NCBI RefSeq assembly: GCF_007421815.1
Contig: NZ_VLNT01000006.1
Location: 57,108 to 121,107 of the forward strand
From: Aeromicrobium piscarium
Lineage (GTDB): Bacteria; Actinomycetota; Actinomycetes; Propionibacteriales; Nocardioidaceae
Direction of reading: 5' to 3'
Length of the DNA stretch: 64,000 bases
Part shown: piece after piece, positions 48,791-59,336 of the stretch
How the letters are laid out: each line of letters begins with the position of its first letter
How positions within the stretch are numbered: the stretch's first letter is position 1
Program-made: the position numbers and the translations under genes
Notes under the pieces: generated by a model
The model's database searches: none
What the model saw: the letters and a program-made list of their open reading frames with translations, nothing else
Told to the model about the DNA's origin: nothing

Positions 48791-50206
48791 ATGACCAAGG
48801 CTGTCGTCGTCGGGAGCGGTCCCAACGGGCTCGCGGCCGCCGTGACCCTCGCGGACGCGGGCGTCGACGTGACCGTGCTGGAGGCGTCCGACGTGCCCGG
48901 CGGCGGCACGCGCACCGTGGAGGCGACGCTCCCCGGGCTCCTGCACGACGAGTGCTCCGGCTTTCACCCGCTGGCGCTCGACACCGCCTTCACCCGCCGC
49001 TTCGACCTCACTGCTCACGGGCTCGAGTGGGCCTGGCCCGAGGTGCAGTACGCCCATCCGCTGGACGCGGGCCGGGGCGCGGCAGTGTGGCGCTCGGTCG
49101 GGGAGACCGCCACCGCTCTGGGATCCGACGCCCGCTCCTACACGCGGATGTTCGGCCCGCTGACGCGACTCTTCGACGACATCTCCACGGAGTTCCTCCA
49201 GCCCGTCGTGCATGCGCCTCGGCATCCGCTGGCGCTCGGGCGGTTCGGCCTCTACGCGACGGCACCGGCCACGTGGGTGGCGCGACGGTTCGGCACCGAG
49301 GAGGCCAGAGCACTATGGGGCGGCGTCGCTGCGCACGCCTTCCGACCGTTGGGATCGCCGATGTCATCCGCGATCGGCACGGCCCTCGGCACCGCCGCCC
49401 ACCGCTTCGGCTGGCCCGTGGCGGTCGGCGGGTCGGCGTCCATCGCCGCGGCGATGATCGCGCTGTTGGAGGCCCACGGCGGCAGGGTGGACACGGGAGT
49501 CGAGGTCGCCTCCATGGCCGAGCTCGGCGAGTACGACCTGCGGATGCTCGACACCTCCCCGGCCGGGGCGGCCGCCCTCCTGAACGGAACCCAGCGACCC
49601 GGTGTGGCTCGCGCCTACCGGCGATTCCGGCACGGGCCGGCGGCCTATCAGGTGGCGTTCGCGGTCGAGGGAGGCATTCCCTGGGCCTACGACCCGGCGT
49701 CGCGCGCCGGGACGGTGCACCTCTCCGGTTCGTTGGAGGAGACCGTCGAGGCCGAGCGGGCGGTCTGGAGGGGACACGTGCCCGATCGCCCCTTCGTCCT
49801 GCTGGGGCAGCAATACCTGGCCGACCCCTCCCGGTCGGTCGGCGACGTGCATCCGGTCGACTGCTACGCCCACGTGCCGCTCGGCTACGACGGAGACGCC
49901 ACTGAGCGGATCGTCGCTCAGATCGAGCGGTTCGCTCCAGGATTCCGCGACCGGATCGTGGCCAGCGCGGTGCGCCCGTCACAGCGGATCGCCGCCGACA
50001 ACCGGAACTTCACCGGCGGCGACATCCTGACGGGCGCCAACACGCCGCGCCAGCTCGTGTTCCGCCCGCGGATGACGCTCCATCCGTACGACGCTGGAGC
50101 GCCAGGAACGTACCTGTGCTCGGCGGCCACCCCTCCAGGTGCCGGAGCGCATGGCATGGCGGGCCACCTCGCGGCGAGAAGGGCACTGACGGTGCTCGGA
50201 CGCTGA
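48791..50206 (+). CDS. phytoene-desaturase-like FAD oxidoreductase (COG1233), copy 1
   Basis: A 471-residue flavin oxidoreductase. The dinucleotide motif is VVVGSGPNGLAAAVTLADAGVDVTVLEA (4-31) and the C-terminal FAD loop is GTYLCSAATPPGAGAHGMAGHLAA. It falls in the COG1233 group with CrtI, CrtO and amine oxidases. No carotenoid genes are near, so the substrate is open. A second member lies at 55761. The gene is single, with its own TAAGGT box. Confidence 0.82.
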   Translation: MTKAVVVGSGPNGLAAAVTLADAGVDVTVLEASDVPGGGTRTVEATLPGLLHDECSGFHPLALDTAFTRRFDLTAHGLEWAWPEVQYAHPLDAGRGAAVWRSVGETATALGSDARSYTRMFGPLTRLFDDISTEFLQPVVHAPRHPLALGRFGLYATAPATWVARRFGTEEARALWGGVAAHAFRPLGSPMSSAIGTALGTAAHRFGWPVAVGGSASIAAAMIALLEAHGGRVDTGVEVASMAELGEYDLRMLDTSPAGAAALLNGTQRPGVARAYRRFRHGPAAYQVAFAVEGGIPWAYDPASRAGTVHLSGSLEETVEAERAVWRGHVPDRPFVLLGQQYLADPSRSVGDVHPVDCYAHVPLGYDGDATERIVAQIERFAPGFRDRIVASAVRPSQRIAADNRNFTGGDILTGANTPRQLVFRPRMTLHPYDAGAPGTYLCSAATPPGAGAHGMAGHLAARRALTVLGR

Positions 50207-50267
50207 GCCTCCCGCATCGCGCCGCCGCTCGGCTTGCGGCTCGTCTCGCTGACGCGAGCATGGAAGG

Positions 50268-50741
50268 ATGTCGGGTTCGACCGCTCCAGGAACCCCCAGA
50301 GGCGCGCTCCTGGACCGAAACTGGAACGAGCTGCTGCAGGAGCTGCGCGTCGCGCAGACCGGTGTGCAGATCCTCACCGCGTTCCTGCTGACGGTGCCGT
50401 TCTCGGCAGCCTTCGAGACGCTGACCCACGAGCGTCGGATCGTCTACGTCGGGGTGCTGGTCTCGGCGATGACCTCGATGCTGCTGCTGATGACGCCGGT
50501 CGCACTGCACCGCCGGCTCTTCCACCGCGGCGAACGGCCATGGCTCGTGGCCGCGGCGAACCGGCTCTCGCTCGTCGGGTTGGGACTGCTCGCCGTCGCC
50601 AACGTGGGTGCCGCGTGGCTCGTCGTCGACGTGGTGCTGGGGACGGCCGAAGCCTTCGTGGTCGCCGGATTGATGGGCCTGCTCGCCCTCGTCCTGTGGT
50701 GGGCGATGCCGATGCTCACCAGACGCTCGCATCGAGAGTGA
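50268..50741 (+). CDS. DUF6328 membrane protein
   Basis: A 157-residue protein with four hydrophobic helices (about 32-52, 61-78, 96-116, 122-145) and the segment WNELLQELRVAQTGVQILTAFLLTVPF typical of DUF6328. The role is unknown. GGAAGG abuts the ATG, which is too close to be a good site. A CTCGCTGACGCGAG palindrome and GCCGCTCGGCTTGCGGC lie just upstream, and a similar GCTCGGCTTGCG precedes the next gene. Confidence 0.75.
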   Translation: MSGSTAPGTPRGALLDRNWNELLQELRVAQTGVQILTAFLLTVPFSAAFETLTHERRIVYVGVLVSAMTSMLLLMTPVALHRRLFHRGERPWLVAAANRLSLVGLGLLAVANVGAAWLVVDVVLGTAEAFVVAGLMGLLALVLWWAMPMLTRRSHRE

Positions 50742-50772
50742 GGCCGCTCGGCTTGCGCGCCGGGCCGAGCGG

Positions 50773-51969
50773 GTGAGCATGGAGGACATGGACGAGATCG
50801 TCATCATCGGTGCGGGATTGTCGGCAGCCAAGGCCGCGGAGTCGTTGCGCGAGGAGGGCTTCGTCGGGGAACTGACGATGGTCGGCGAGGAGCGTCATCG
50901 TCCCTACGAGCGGCCGCCGTTGTCCAAGGAGTTCCTCACCGGTCAGAGCGCGATCGACAACGCCTTCGTGTTCGGCGCCGACTGGTTCGTCGAGCACGAC
51001 GTACGACTGCGCAGCGGCGCGCCCGCACGCCGCCTCGACCTCGAGGCCTCGCGCATCGGGCTCGACACCGGTGAGACGCTCGGCTTCGACGCCCTCGTGC
51101 TGGCCACAGGAGCCACGCCGCGAGTGCTCGACATCCCAGGGAGCGAGCGAGCCCACTATCTGCGGACCATCGAGGACGCCGAACGGGTCAAGCGCTCGTT
51201 CGAGGACGCCCGAAGCCTGGTGACGATCGGCGGTGGGTGGATCGGCTTGGAGGTCGCCGCCGCCGCACGGGGTGCCGGTCTCGATGTCACCGTGGTCGAG
51301 GCGGGGGAGCTGCCATTGCAGCACGCGCTGGGAGAGCGGCTGGCGCGGCATGTGAGCGAGCTGCACCTCTCACACGGGGTGGGCCTGCGGACCCGGACCG
51401 AGGTCGAGGAGGTGCTGTACGACGGCGGCCGGACCCGCGGCGTGCGGACGGCAGATGAGACGATCCCGGCTGACATCGTCGTGGTCGCCGCCGGTGCCGT
51501 GCCGAATACCGGCCTGGCGGAGGGCGCGGGCCTGCGCGTCGACGACGGTGTGCTGGCGGATGAGCGGCTGCGGACCAGCGATGCTCGGGTCTTCGCGATC
51601 GGTGATCTCGCCAATGCCCACAACACGCTGCTGGGGACGCGGCTGCGGGTGGAGCACTGGGACAATGCGCAGCGCCAGGGCGAACTGGTCGGCAAGACCG
51701 TCCTCGGCGGGTCGGCGGTCTACGACTGGGCGCCGTACTTCTTCACCGATCAGTTCGAGTTCTCGATGGAGTACGTCGGCCACGGCTCACCCGAGGACCA
51801 GGTCGAGATCCGCGGCGACCTCGACGCCCAGGAGTTCATCGCCTACTGGCTCGACGCCGACGACCGGCTGACCGCCGCGATGAATGTCGGCATCTGGGAC
51901 GTCAACGACACGCTGCGGTCGATGATCGGCACGAGGATCGACCGATCGACCCTCACCGACCTGCGCTGA
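50773..51969 (+). CDS. ferredoxin-reductase-type FAD oxidoreductase
   Basis: A pyridine-nucleotide disulfide-family flavoprotein of 398 residues, of the kind that passes electrons from NAD(P)H to ferredoxins for Rieske oxygenases or P450s. It shows IVIIGAGLSAAKAAESLR, ALVLATGATPRVL, the NAD loop TIGGGWIGLEVAAAARGAG, VFAIGDLAN and the reductase C-terminal domain FSMEYVGHG. GTG 50773, ATG 50779 and ATG 50788 are all possible starts. It could serve the oxygenase genes at 39-41 kb, but no ferredoxin is seen. Confidence 0.87.
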   Translation: MSMEDMDEIVIIGAGLSAAKAAESLREEGFVGELTMVGEERHRPYERPPLSKEFLTGQSAIDNAFVFGADWFVEHDVRLRSGAPARRLDLEASRIGLDTGETLGFDALVLATGATPRVLDIPGSERAHYLRTIEDAERVKRSFEDARSLVTIGGGWIGLEVAAAARGAGLDVTVVEAGELPLQHALGERLARHVSELHLSHGVGLRTRTEVEEVLYDGGRTRGVRTADETIPADIVVVAAGAVPNTGLAEGAGLRVDDGVLADERLRTSDARVFAIGDLANAHNTLLGTRLRVEHWDNAQRQGELVGKTVLGGSAVYDWAPYFFTDQFEFSMEYVGHGSPEDQVEIRGDLDAQEFIAYWLDADDRLTAAMNVGIWDVNDTLRSMIGTRIDRSTLTDLR

Positions 51970-52067
51970 ACATCGGCCGGCTCCGTGATCTATCGGACAT
52001 GCCCTCGGCCTGCGCCGGGGCGGGGTCGGTGATGGACTGAGAGCAGAACCTCTCGAAGGGAGTCTCC

Positions 52068-53798
52068 ATGCCGACCGTGGCCGAACAACTCATCGACACC
52101 CTGTACGCCGCGGGGGTCCGACACATCTACGGACTCGTCGGGGACAGCCTCAACCCGATCACGGATGCCATCCGCGATCACGAGGACATGGAGTGGGTGC
52201 ACTGCCACAACGAGGAGGCGGCGGCCTTCGCAGCCGCAGCCGAAGCACAGCTCACTGGACGCCTGGCCGTCTGCGCCGGGTCCTGCGGGCCGGGCAACAC
52301 CCACCTCATCCAGGGGCTGTTCGACGCACATCGCACCGGTGCGCCGGTGCTGGCGCTCGCCTCGCACATCCCGTCCGCCCAGATCGGGACCAGCTACTTC
52401 CAGGAGACCCACCCCGAGCGCCTCTTCGTCGAGTGCAGCCACTGGTGCGAGATGATCAACGGCCCCGAGCAGATGCCCCGCGGTCTGCGGATCGCTATGC
52501 AGGCGGCGGTGGGGCAGCGCGGGGTCGCGGTGCTGGTGCTGCCGGGCGATGTGAGTTCACAGGACGCCGCGCATCCGACGGCGATCAGCGACGACCCCGT
52601 CCCGCCGTCGACCGTACTGCCTGATCCCGCTCGGGTCGATCGCCTCGCCGATCTGATCGACGAGGCCGAGAAGATCGCCATCTTCGCCGGTGCCGGTGTC
52701 GCCGGTAGCCGTGACACTGTCGTGTCCTTCGCCGAACTCGTCAAGGCACCGATCGGTCACTCCCTCGCCGGCAAGGAGTGGATCCAGTACGACAATCCCT
52801 TCGATGTCGGCATGAGCGGGCTGCTCGGTTACGGGGCCTGCCATGAGGCGCTGCACGAGGCGGACCTCGTTCTGCTGTTGGGCACGGATTTCCCCTATGA
52901 CGACTTCCTGCCGCAGAAGAACACCGTGCAGATCGACATCGCCCCCGAACGCCTCGGCCGCCGCAGCGTGCTGGAGCTCGGGATCGTCGGCGACGTGGGG
53001 GAGACGTTGCGTGCGGTGATGGGCAAGATCACGCCCAAGAGTGATGAGAGCTTCCTCGACGACATGCTGCGACGACACGAGAAGGCGCTGACCCGCGTGG
53101 TCGACGCCTACACGAAGAAGGCCGAGAAGCTCGTGCCGATCCACCCCGAGTACGTCGCCTCCGTGCTCGACGAGGTCGCGGCCGATGACGCGATCTTCAC
53201 CGTCGACACCGGCATGTGCAATGTGTGGGCGGCGCGGTACATCACGCCCAACGGCCGTCGACGGGTCATCGGCTCGTTCCGTCACGGCACCATGGCCAAT
53301 GCGCTGCCGCACGCCATCGGGGCCCAGACCGCCTACCCGGACCGGCAGGTCGTGTCGATGTCGGGTGACGGCGGTCTGTCGATGCTGTTGGGCGAGCTGC
53401 TGACCGCGCGCGAACACGATCTGCCGGTGAAGGTCGTGCTCTTCAACAACGGTTCCCTCGGCATGGTGCGCCTGGAGATGCTCGTGGCTGGTTATCCGTA
53501 TTTCGGCACCGATCACCCCTCGCCGGATTTCGCCACGATCGCTAAGGGTGCCGGGATCGCGTCCTGGACGGTCGAGAAGCCCGACGAGGTCCGTGGCGCG
53601 CTCACCGACGCCTTCGCCCACGATGGTCCGAGTCTCGTCGATATCCGCACCGACCCCAACGCTCTGTCGCTGCCACCGTCGATCACCGGCGGTCAGGTCA
53701 AGGGCTTCGCCCTCGCCGCGACGCGGACCGTGCTGGACGGGGGAGTGGGCCGGATGATCGACCTCGCCCGCAGCAACCTGCGCAACATCCCGAGATAA
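52068..53798 (+). CDS. poxB: thiamine-dependent pyruvate dehydrogenase/oxidase
   Basis: A 576-residue TPP enzyme. It has an N-terminal Pyr domain with GLVGDSLNP and CHNEEAAAFAAAAEAQ (the catalytic Glu near 50), a middle FAD-type domain and a PP domain with GDGGLSMLLGELLTAREHDLPVKVVLFNNGSLG. The length and motifs match quinone-dependent pyruvate dehydrogenase PoxB, which turns pyruvate into acetate and CO2 at the membrane, rather than acetolactate synthase. AAGGGAG precedes the ATG. It stands alone. Confidence 0.88.
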   Translation: MPTVAEQLIDTLYAAGVRHIYGLVGDSLNPITDAIRDHEDMEWVHCHNEEAAAFAAAAEAQLTGRLAVCAGSCGPGNTHLIQGLFDAHRTGAPVLALASHIPSAQIGTSYFQETHPERLFVECSHWCEMINGPEQMPRGLRIAMQAAVGQRGVAVLVLPGDVSSQDAAHPTAISDDPVPPSTVLPDPARVDRLADLIDEAEKIAIFAGAGVAGSRDTVVSFAELVKAPIGHSLAGKEWIQYDNPFDVGMSGLLGYGACHEALHEADLVLLLGTDFPYDDFLPQKNTVQIDIAPERLGRRSVLELGIVGDVGETLRAVMGKITPKSDESFLDDMLRRHEKALTRVVDAYTKKAEKLVPIHPEYVASVLDEVAADDAIFTVDTGMCNVWAARYITPNGRRRVIGSFRHGTMANALPHAIGAQTAYPDRQVVSMSGDGGLSMLLGELLTAREHDLPVKVVLFNNGSLGMVRLEMLVAGYPYFGTDHPSPDFATIAKGAGIASWTVEKPDEVRGALTDAFAHDGPSLVDIRTDPNALSLPPSITGGQVKGFALAATRTVLDGGVGRMIDLARSNLRNIPR

Positions 53799-53808
53799 CC
53801 CCCACCCG

Positions 53809-53952
53809 TGGCGGTAGCTGGTCAACCCTTCCCTCGGGTAGGGAGGTAGGTCATCAACCTTTCCCTCTGGGTGGCGGTAGCTGGTCAACGTTATTCGTGC
53901 CTGGTGGGGTTGAGGACGTACCGCCACCGCCGCACGGGACGCTACCGCCACC
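53809..53952. repeat. Inverted-repeat cluster with 31-bp spaced direct copies
   Basis: GTGGCGGTAGCTGGTCAAC occurs at 53809 and 53871, with a diverged copy (GGGAGGTAGGTCATCAAC) between them, at about 31-bp steps. Inverted partners are GGTTGAGGACGTACCGCCACC (53908-53928) and GCTACCGCCACC (53941-53952). It fills the gap between poxB and pgm; no gene is seen there. The third copy, GCGGTAGCTGGTCAACGT, shares most bases with the arm at 5401. Confidence 0.75.
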
Positions 53953-54014
53953 GGGCGAGGGGATCGGGTCCACGGGCTGCTGCCGGGGTGGCCACGAAAT
54001 GACACGATAGAGGC

Positions 54015-55649
<1,635 letters not shown>

Positions 55650-55748
55650 TCATCGCCTCAGGCCGCCTTTCGCCGGGTTCTGGCCCCTCGTAGCGGCGTG
55701 TCGAGGGCCCGAACCCGGCAAGAACCGGGCTCGGAGGGCCGAATCTGG

Positions 55749-55754
55749 TGGACT
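55749..55754 (+). promoter_or_regulatory. -10-like box of second COG1233 gene
   Basis: TGGACT, one base from TAGACT, ends 6 bases before ATG 55761. Confidence 0.35.
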
Positions 55755-55760
55755 GGGGTC

Positions 55761-57320
55761 ATGGACGACGCGATCGTGGTGGGTGCCGGGCCCAATGGGC
55801 TGGTGGCAGCGAACCGGCTGGCCGATGCCGGCTGGTCGGTGCTGGTGATCGAGCAGCAGCCCGAGATCGGGGGCGCGGTGCGCCACGACAGCGCGGTGCA
55901 TCCGGGCTTCGTCCACGACACCTTCAGCTCCTTCTATCCGCTCGCGGCGGCCTCGCCGGTCATGCGCGCCCTCGAGCTCGAGCGCTGGGGTCTGCGCTGG
56001 AGACATGCGCCGGCGGTTCTCGGGCACTGTTTCGACGACGGACGCTGGGCGACGCAGGTACGCGATCGGGAGGCGACCGCGCAGCGCTTCGACGACGAGC
56101 ACCGTGGCGACGGCGACGCCTGGCTCCGGCTGTGCGATCTCTGGGACCGGGTGGGTGATGACCTGATCGGCACGCTGTTCACCTCCTTCCCGCCGGTACG
56201 GAACGGACTCGGTCTCCTGCGCCGGCTGCCGCGAGCCGGGGGCGTGGAGTCGGTGCGACTGCTGGCGATGCCGGTGACGCAGCTCGCCCGGACCTGTTTC
56301 GGCGGACGCGGCCCGGCTGCCGTCCTGGCGGGCAACGCCGCGCACGCCGATATCCCGCTGGACGCCCCGGGCTCGGGTCTCATGGGTGTCCTGATGACGA
56401 TGCTGGGTCAGACGGTGGGCTACCCCGTGCCGTCCGGCGGCGCCGGAGAGCTGACGCGGGCGCTGGCGCGCAGGTTCGAGGCGTCGGGCGGCCGTATCGT
56501 TCGTGGGACGGCCGTGGCCGCCGTCGAGCTGCAGGGGCGGCGGGTCGCGGGCGTGCGATTGGCCGATGGGAGCAGGATCGCCGCCCGCCGGGTGCTGGCC
56601 GATGTCAGCGCTCCCGCCCTCTACGACCGGCTGCTCCCGCCCTCCTCGCTGCCGCCGCGCGTGCGCCGGGCCATGGCCACCTTCCAGTGGGACCCGGGCA
56701 CGGTCAAGGTGGACTGGGCCCTCGACCGGGGCGTGCCGTGGAGCACGATGCCGGCAGAGGCGCCGGGCACGGTGCACGTCGCCGACTCCGCCGGGGAGAT
56801 GACCGCCTCGGTCGCCCAGGTCGCCGCGGGGGTGCTGCCGGCGTCCCCGTTCCTGCTTGCCGGTCAGATGTCGACCACCGACCCCGACCGCTCACCCCGG
56901 GGCACCGAGTCCATGTGGGCCTACACGCACGTGCCGCAGCGGGTGCACGAGGACGCGGCCGGCGAGCTGACCGGACGGTGGGACCACGACGAGCTCGAAC
57001 GGTTCGCTGACCGGATGCAAGCGCGGATCGAGGCCCGGGCACCCGGCTTCGGCACACGGGTCCTGGCGCGGCGCGTCCTCGGCCCGCGCGAACTCGAGGC
57101 ACGCGATGCCAATCTCGTCGGGGGAGCGATCGGCGGCGGCACCCAGCAGCTGCATCAACAGCTCGTCTTCCGGCCGATCCCCGGTCTGGCCAGGCCCGAG
57201 ACCTTCGTGCGTGGGCTCTACCTGGCGTCGAGCTCGGCGCATCCGGGCGGGGGCGTCCACGGCGCACCGGGGGACAACGCGGCGAGGGCGGCGCTCTTTC
57301 ACGCCCGTCTCGGGCGGTGA
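55761..57320 (+). CDS. phytoene-desaturase-like FAD oxidoreductase (COG1233), copy 2
   Basis: A 519-residue flavin oxidoreductase. The dinucleotide motif is IVVGAGPNGLVAANRLADAGWSVLVIEQQ (5-33) and the C-terminal loop is YLASSSAHPGGGVHGAPGDNAARAA. It is more CrtI/CrtO-like than copy 1 and carries the AELR-type central domain. No carotenoid cluster is nearby. ATG 55761 is chosen over an in-frame start 63 bases earlier. Its stop codon lies inside the first repeat arm of the following intergenic cluster. Confidence 0.83.
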   Translation: MDDAIVVGAGPNGLVAANRLADAGWSVLVIEQQPEIGGAVRHDSAVHPGFVHDTFSSFYPLAAASPVMRALELERWGLRWRHAPAVLGHCFDDGRWATQVRDREATAQRFDDEHRGDGDAWLRLCDLWDRVGDDLIGTLFTSFPPVRNGLGLLRRLPRAGGVESVRLLAMPVTQLARTCFGGRGPAAVLAGNAAHADIPLDAPGSGLMGVLMTMLGQTVGYPVPSGGAGELTRALARRFEASGGRIVRGTAVAAVELQGRRVAGVRLADGSRIAARRVLADVSAPALYDRLLPPSSLPPRVRRAMATFQWDPGTVKVDWALDRGVPWSTMPAEAPGTVHVADSAGEMTASVAQVAAGVLPASPFLLAGQMSTTDPDRSPRGTESMWAYTHVPQRVHEDAAGELTGRWDHDELERFADRMQARIEARAPGFGTRVLARRVLGPRELEARDANLVGGAIGGGTQQLHQQLVFRPIPGLARPETFVRGLYLASSSAHPGGGVHGAPGDNAARAALFHARLGR

Positions 57321-57517
57321 GCTGTCAACCATCCGGTGGCGCTGCACTCGGTAGCGGCGGGGTCGGTGGTTGAGCGTGCACCGTTTTCTCGTCACGCGCG
57401 GCATCGGTCGCCGCTGAACCACCAGCCGCTGTCGTGTGGTTGGTGGTCCACCGTCATCCGGTGCTGTGCTGGGGCGGTGATCTGTCGACCAGCGGTGGTT
57501 GACCACTCACCGCCCTG
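57312..57517. repeat. Inverted-repeat cluster, GTCAACC type
   Basis: GGGCGGTGAGCTGTCAACC (57312-57330) overlaps the preceding stop codon. GGGCGGTGATCTGTCGACC (57472-57490) and GGTTGACCACTCACCGCCC (57497-57515) make a 19-bp hairpin with 4 mismatches and a 6-base loop; the latter, with two flanking bases, is the exact complement of 10513-10533. No gene is seen in 57321-57627. Confidence 0.8.
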
Positions 57518-57627
57518 AGCGTCGCCCAGTTGTCCCGCGCGCCATGTCGCGTATCTCTCACCAGGGGTTGACCGATCGACCCTCCGGCGCGCTACCGTCG
57601 AGGGAGAAGCTTCGTCGAGGAGTCTGT

Positions 57628-57918
57628 ATGACGAATCCGGTATCCGCCCGGCCCACCATCCCTGACTGGTATCCCGATCCGCGGTCCGAGGCGCCCTTGC
57701 GTTACTGGGACGGTGAGTCCTGGACGACGCATGTGGCACCGCTCGATCTCGGCCGTCAGCTGGCCGAGGCGAAGACCCACCGCCCTTGGTACAAGAAGAA
57801 GCGCATCCTCGGCCCCGTCGGTGTCGTGGCGGTCGTCGCCGTCTTTGCCGTGCTCGGCCAGATCCCGGCAGACTCGTCGACCTCCTCGGCGCCTCTGTCG
57901 GTCGTGCACTCCGGCTAG
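57628..57918 (+). CDS. DUF2510 membrane protein
   Basis: A 96-residue protein. DUF2510 is at about 8-40 (IPDWYPDPRSEAPLRYWDGESWTTHV), a basic stretch HRPWYKKKR at 48-57 and one helix (about 58-75, GPVGVVAVVAVFAVLG) near the C-terminus. DUF2510 is a short cytosolic module common in actinobacterial membrane proteins; it is thought to bind or sense but has no fixed role. GAGGAG lies before ATG 57628. Confidence 0.85.
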   Translation: MTNPVSARPTIPDWYPDPRSEAPLRYWDGESWTTHVAPLDLGRQLAEAKTHRPWYKKKRILGPVGVVAVVAVFAVLGQIPADSSTSSAPLSVVHSG

Positions 57919-57934
57919 CGCATGTGCTGAGCCC

Positions 57935-58864
57935 CTAGGGCAGTACCGACATCGCGAGCCGGCCGAGGCTCTCGGCGTCGTAGCCGCCGTATCCGTGCAG
58001 CAGTCGCGACCATTCGCGGGGGACGGCGGAGGCGCCCCATCGGGCGCCCACGAGACCGCCCGTGATGGCGGCGACGGTATCGGTGTCGTGGCCGCTGCGC
58101 ACGGCCGCCATCAGCGCGATCGTCAGCTGGACCGCGCCGTCCCCGGGAGCCGAGCTGATCGCCGCCCACGCCGTCTGGAGCGCCGTCACGGTGTAGCCGT
58201 TGGGGGCGAATCGACGCGGGTCAGCGCCTGTCGCCGCATCGAGGCGATCGCGCCAGATGTCCCGGTGGTCCTCGTCGATCAGATCGAGACCGGAGAGCAC
58301 GTCGAGCCCACCACCGGTCAGGGCCCGGCGTACCGCCTCGGTCCACAGCACGCACGACTCGACGCAGTCCGGATGCGGGTGGGTCAATTCGGCGAACCGG
58401 CGTGCCAGCCGGGCCACGGCCCGGCGGTCGGAGGGGCGGGCGAGGGCGATGACCGCGGTCCGCATGAGCGCTCCGTTGCCGGCCGCCTCGGGCTCGGCCC
58501 GCCACGTCGCCTGCGCCGCCTCGTAGACGGCGGCGGCGGTGGGGGCCGATGCGCTGTCGAGGACGCGACGGGTCTGACGGCCCGCATCGGGCGCGGTCTT
58601 GACCCAGTCGACGAAGGAGCCGGCGGCGGCATCGAGAGCGCGGTCCTCGGCTCCGGGATGATCGCGCAGCGCCTCCGCGACGCACACGGACATCGCCGTG
58701 TCGTCGGAGTACTCACCCGGCTCCCGCTCGGCCGGTCCGCCGCCGACCATCTGCGGGACGACATTCTCCGGCAGGGGCGGACCGAACTCGTAGGGGACGC
58801 CGAGCGCGTCGCCGCACGCCTGGGCGATGAGGAGCCCCTGGGCACGATCGGCCAGCGAGGTCAC
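57935..58864 (-). CDS. ADP-ribosylglycohydrolase family protein
   Basis: A 309-residue all-alpha dinuclear-Mg hydrolase. Metal motifs are YSDDTAMSVCVAEAL (about 52-66) and GHDTDTVAAITGGLVGARWG (about 258-277), with GNGALMRTAVIAL between. ARH enzymes remove ADP-ribose from proteins (Arg, Ser) or split related bonds; DraG is the nitrogen-fixation form. No ADP-ribosyltransferase is nearby. GTG 58864 overlaps the stop of the ABM gene (GTGA), so the pair is coupled. Confidence 0.9.
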   Translation of the reverse strand: MTSLADRAQGLLIAQACGDALGVPYEFGPPLPENVVPQMVGGGPAEREPGEYSDDTAMSVCVAEALRDHPGAEDRALDAAAGSFVDWVKTAPDAGRQTRRVLDSASAPTAAAVYEAAQATWRAEPEAAGNGALMRTAVIALARPSDRRAVARLARRFAELTHPHPDCVESCVLWTEAVRRALTGGGLDVLSGLDLIDEDHRDIWRDRLDAATGADPRRFAPNGYTVTALQTAWAAISSAPGDGAVQLTIALMAAVRSGHDTDTVAAITGGLVGARWGASAVPREWSRLLHGYGGYDAESLGRLAMSVLP

Positions 58865-59184
58865 TCGACCGTCATCTCACCCATGAGGTTCCAGTCGGTG
58901 GCCTCGATCTGCTCGCTGATGATCTGCGGGGTGCGCACGAGGGCCGGGGGGAGATCGCGCATGGCCTGGGCGAAGTGCTCGGACTGCACGTGCTCACTTC
59001 CGGCGTCGCCGTCGGCGAAGGCTTCGAGCAGGACGAAGACGTTCGGGTCCTCGACGCTGCGAGACCAGTCGAACCACAGGTTCCCGGGCTCGGCGCGGGT
59101 GGCCTCGGTGAAGGGGGTGACATGCTCGATCCAGCGCTCGGACCACTCGGGCTTCACGGTGAACTTGACGGCGATGAAGATCAT
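58861..59184 (-). CDS. ABM-fold (antibiotic biosynthesis monooxygenase) protein
   Basis: A 107-residue ferredoxin-like protein of the ABM superfamily. MIFIAVKFTVKPEWSERWIEHVTPFTEATRAEPGNLWFDWSRS and VFVLLEAFADGDAGSEHVQSEHFAQAM are typical. Members include quinol monooxygenases (YgiN) and haem-degrading IsdG; residues needed for haem cannot be confirmed. ATG 59184 is directly preceded by GGAGGG, an unusually tight spacing. It is coupled with the ADP-ribosylglycohydrolase gene. Confidence 0.8.
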   Translation of the reverse strand: MIFIAVKFTVKPEWSERWIEHVTPFTEATRAEPGNLWFDWSRSVEDPNVFVLLEAFADGDAGSEHVQSEHFAQAMRDLPPALVRTPQIISEQIEATDWNLMGEMTVE

Positions 59185-59290
59185 CCCTCCAGTGTGCCGT
59201 CCGGCGCGGCTGCCCGCCGTTCTCGGGACCGGGTGGCGGGTGTGATGTGTCCGATCGCCGGAGGTCTTGCCCTGCATGGGGGGTCACGGT

Positions 59291-59309
59291 CTAGGCTAGG
59301 CAAGCCTTA
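59291..59309 (+). promoter_or_regulatory. DtxR/IdeR-type iron box
   Basis: CTAGGCTAGGCAAGCCTTA matches the TTAGGTTAGGCTAACCTAA consensus at most positions and lies 28 bp before the siderophore-binding lipoprotein gene. It contains a TAGGCT -10 candidate, so iron-bound repressor would block it directly. Confidence 0.7.
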
Positions 59310-59336
59310 CCTGCTCATCCTGAAAGTCGAGTCTTC

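Noticed and set aside
53809-53900. CRISPR-like array
   Set aside because: Only three imperfect units, no distinct spacers, inverted copies present and no cas genes.
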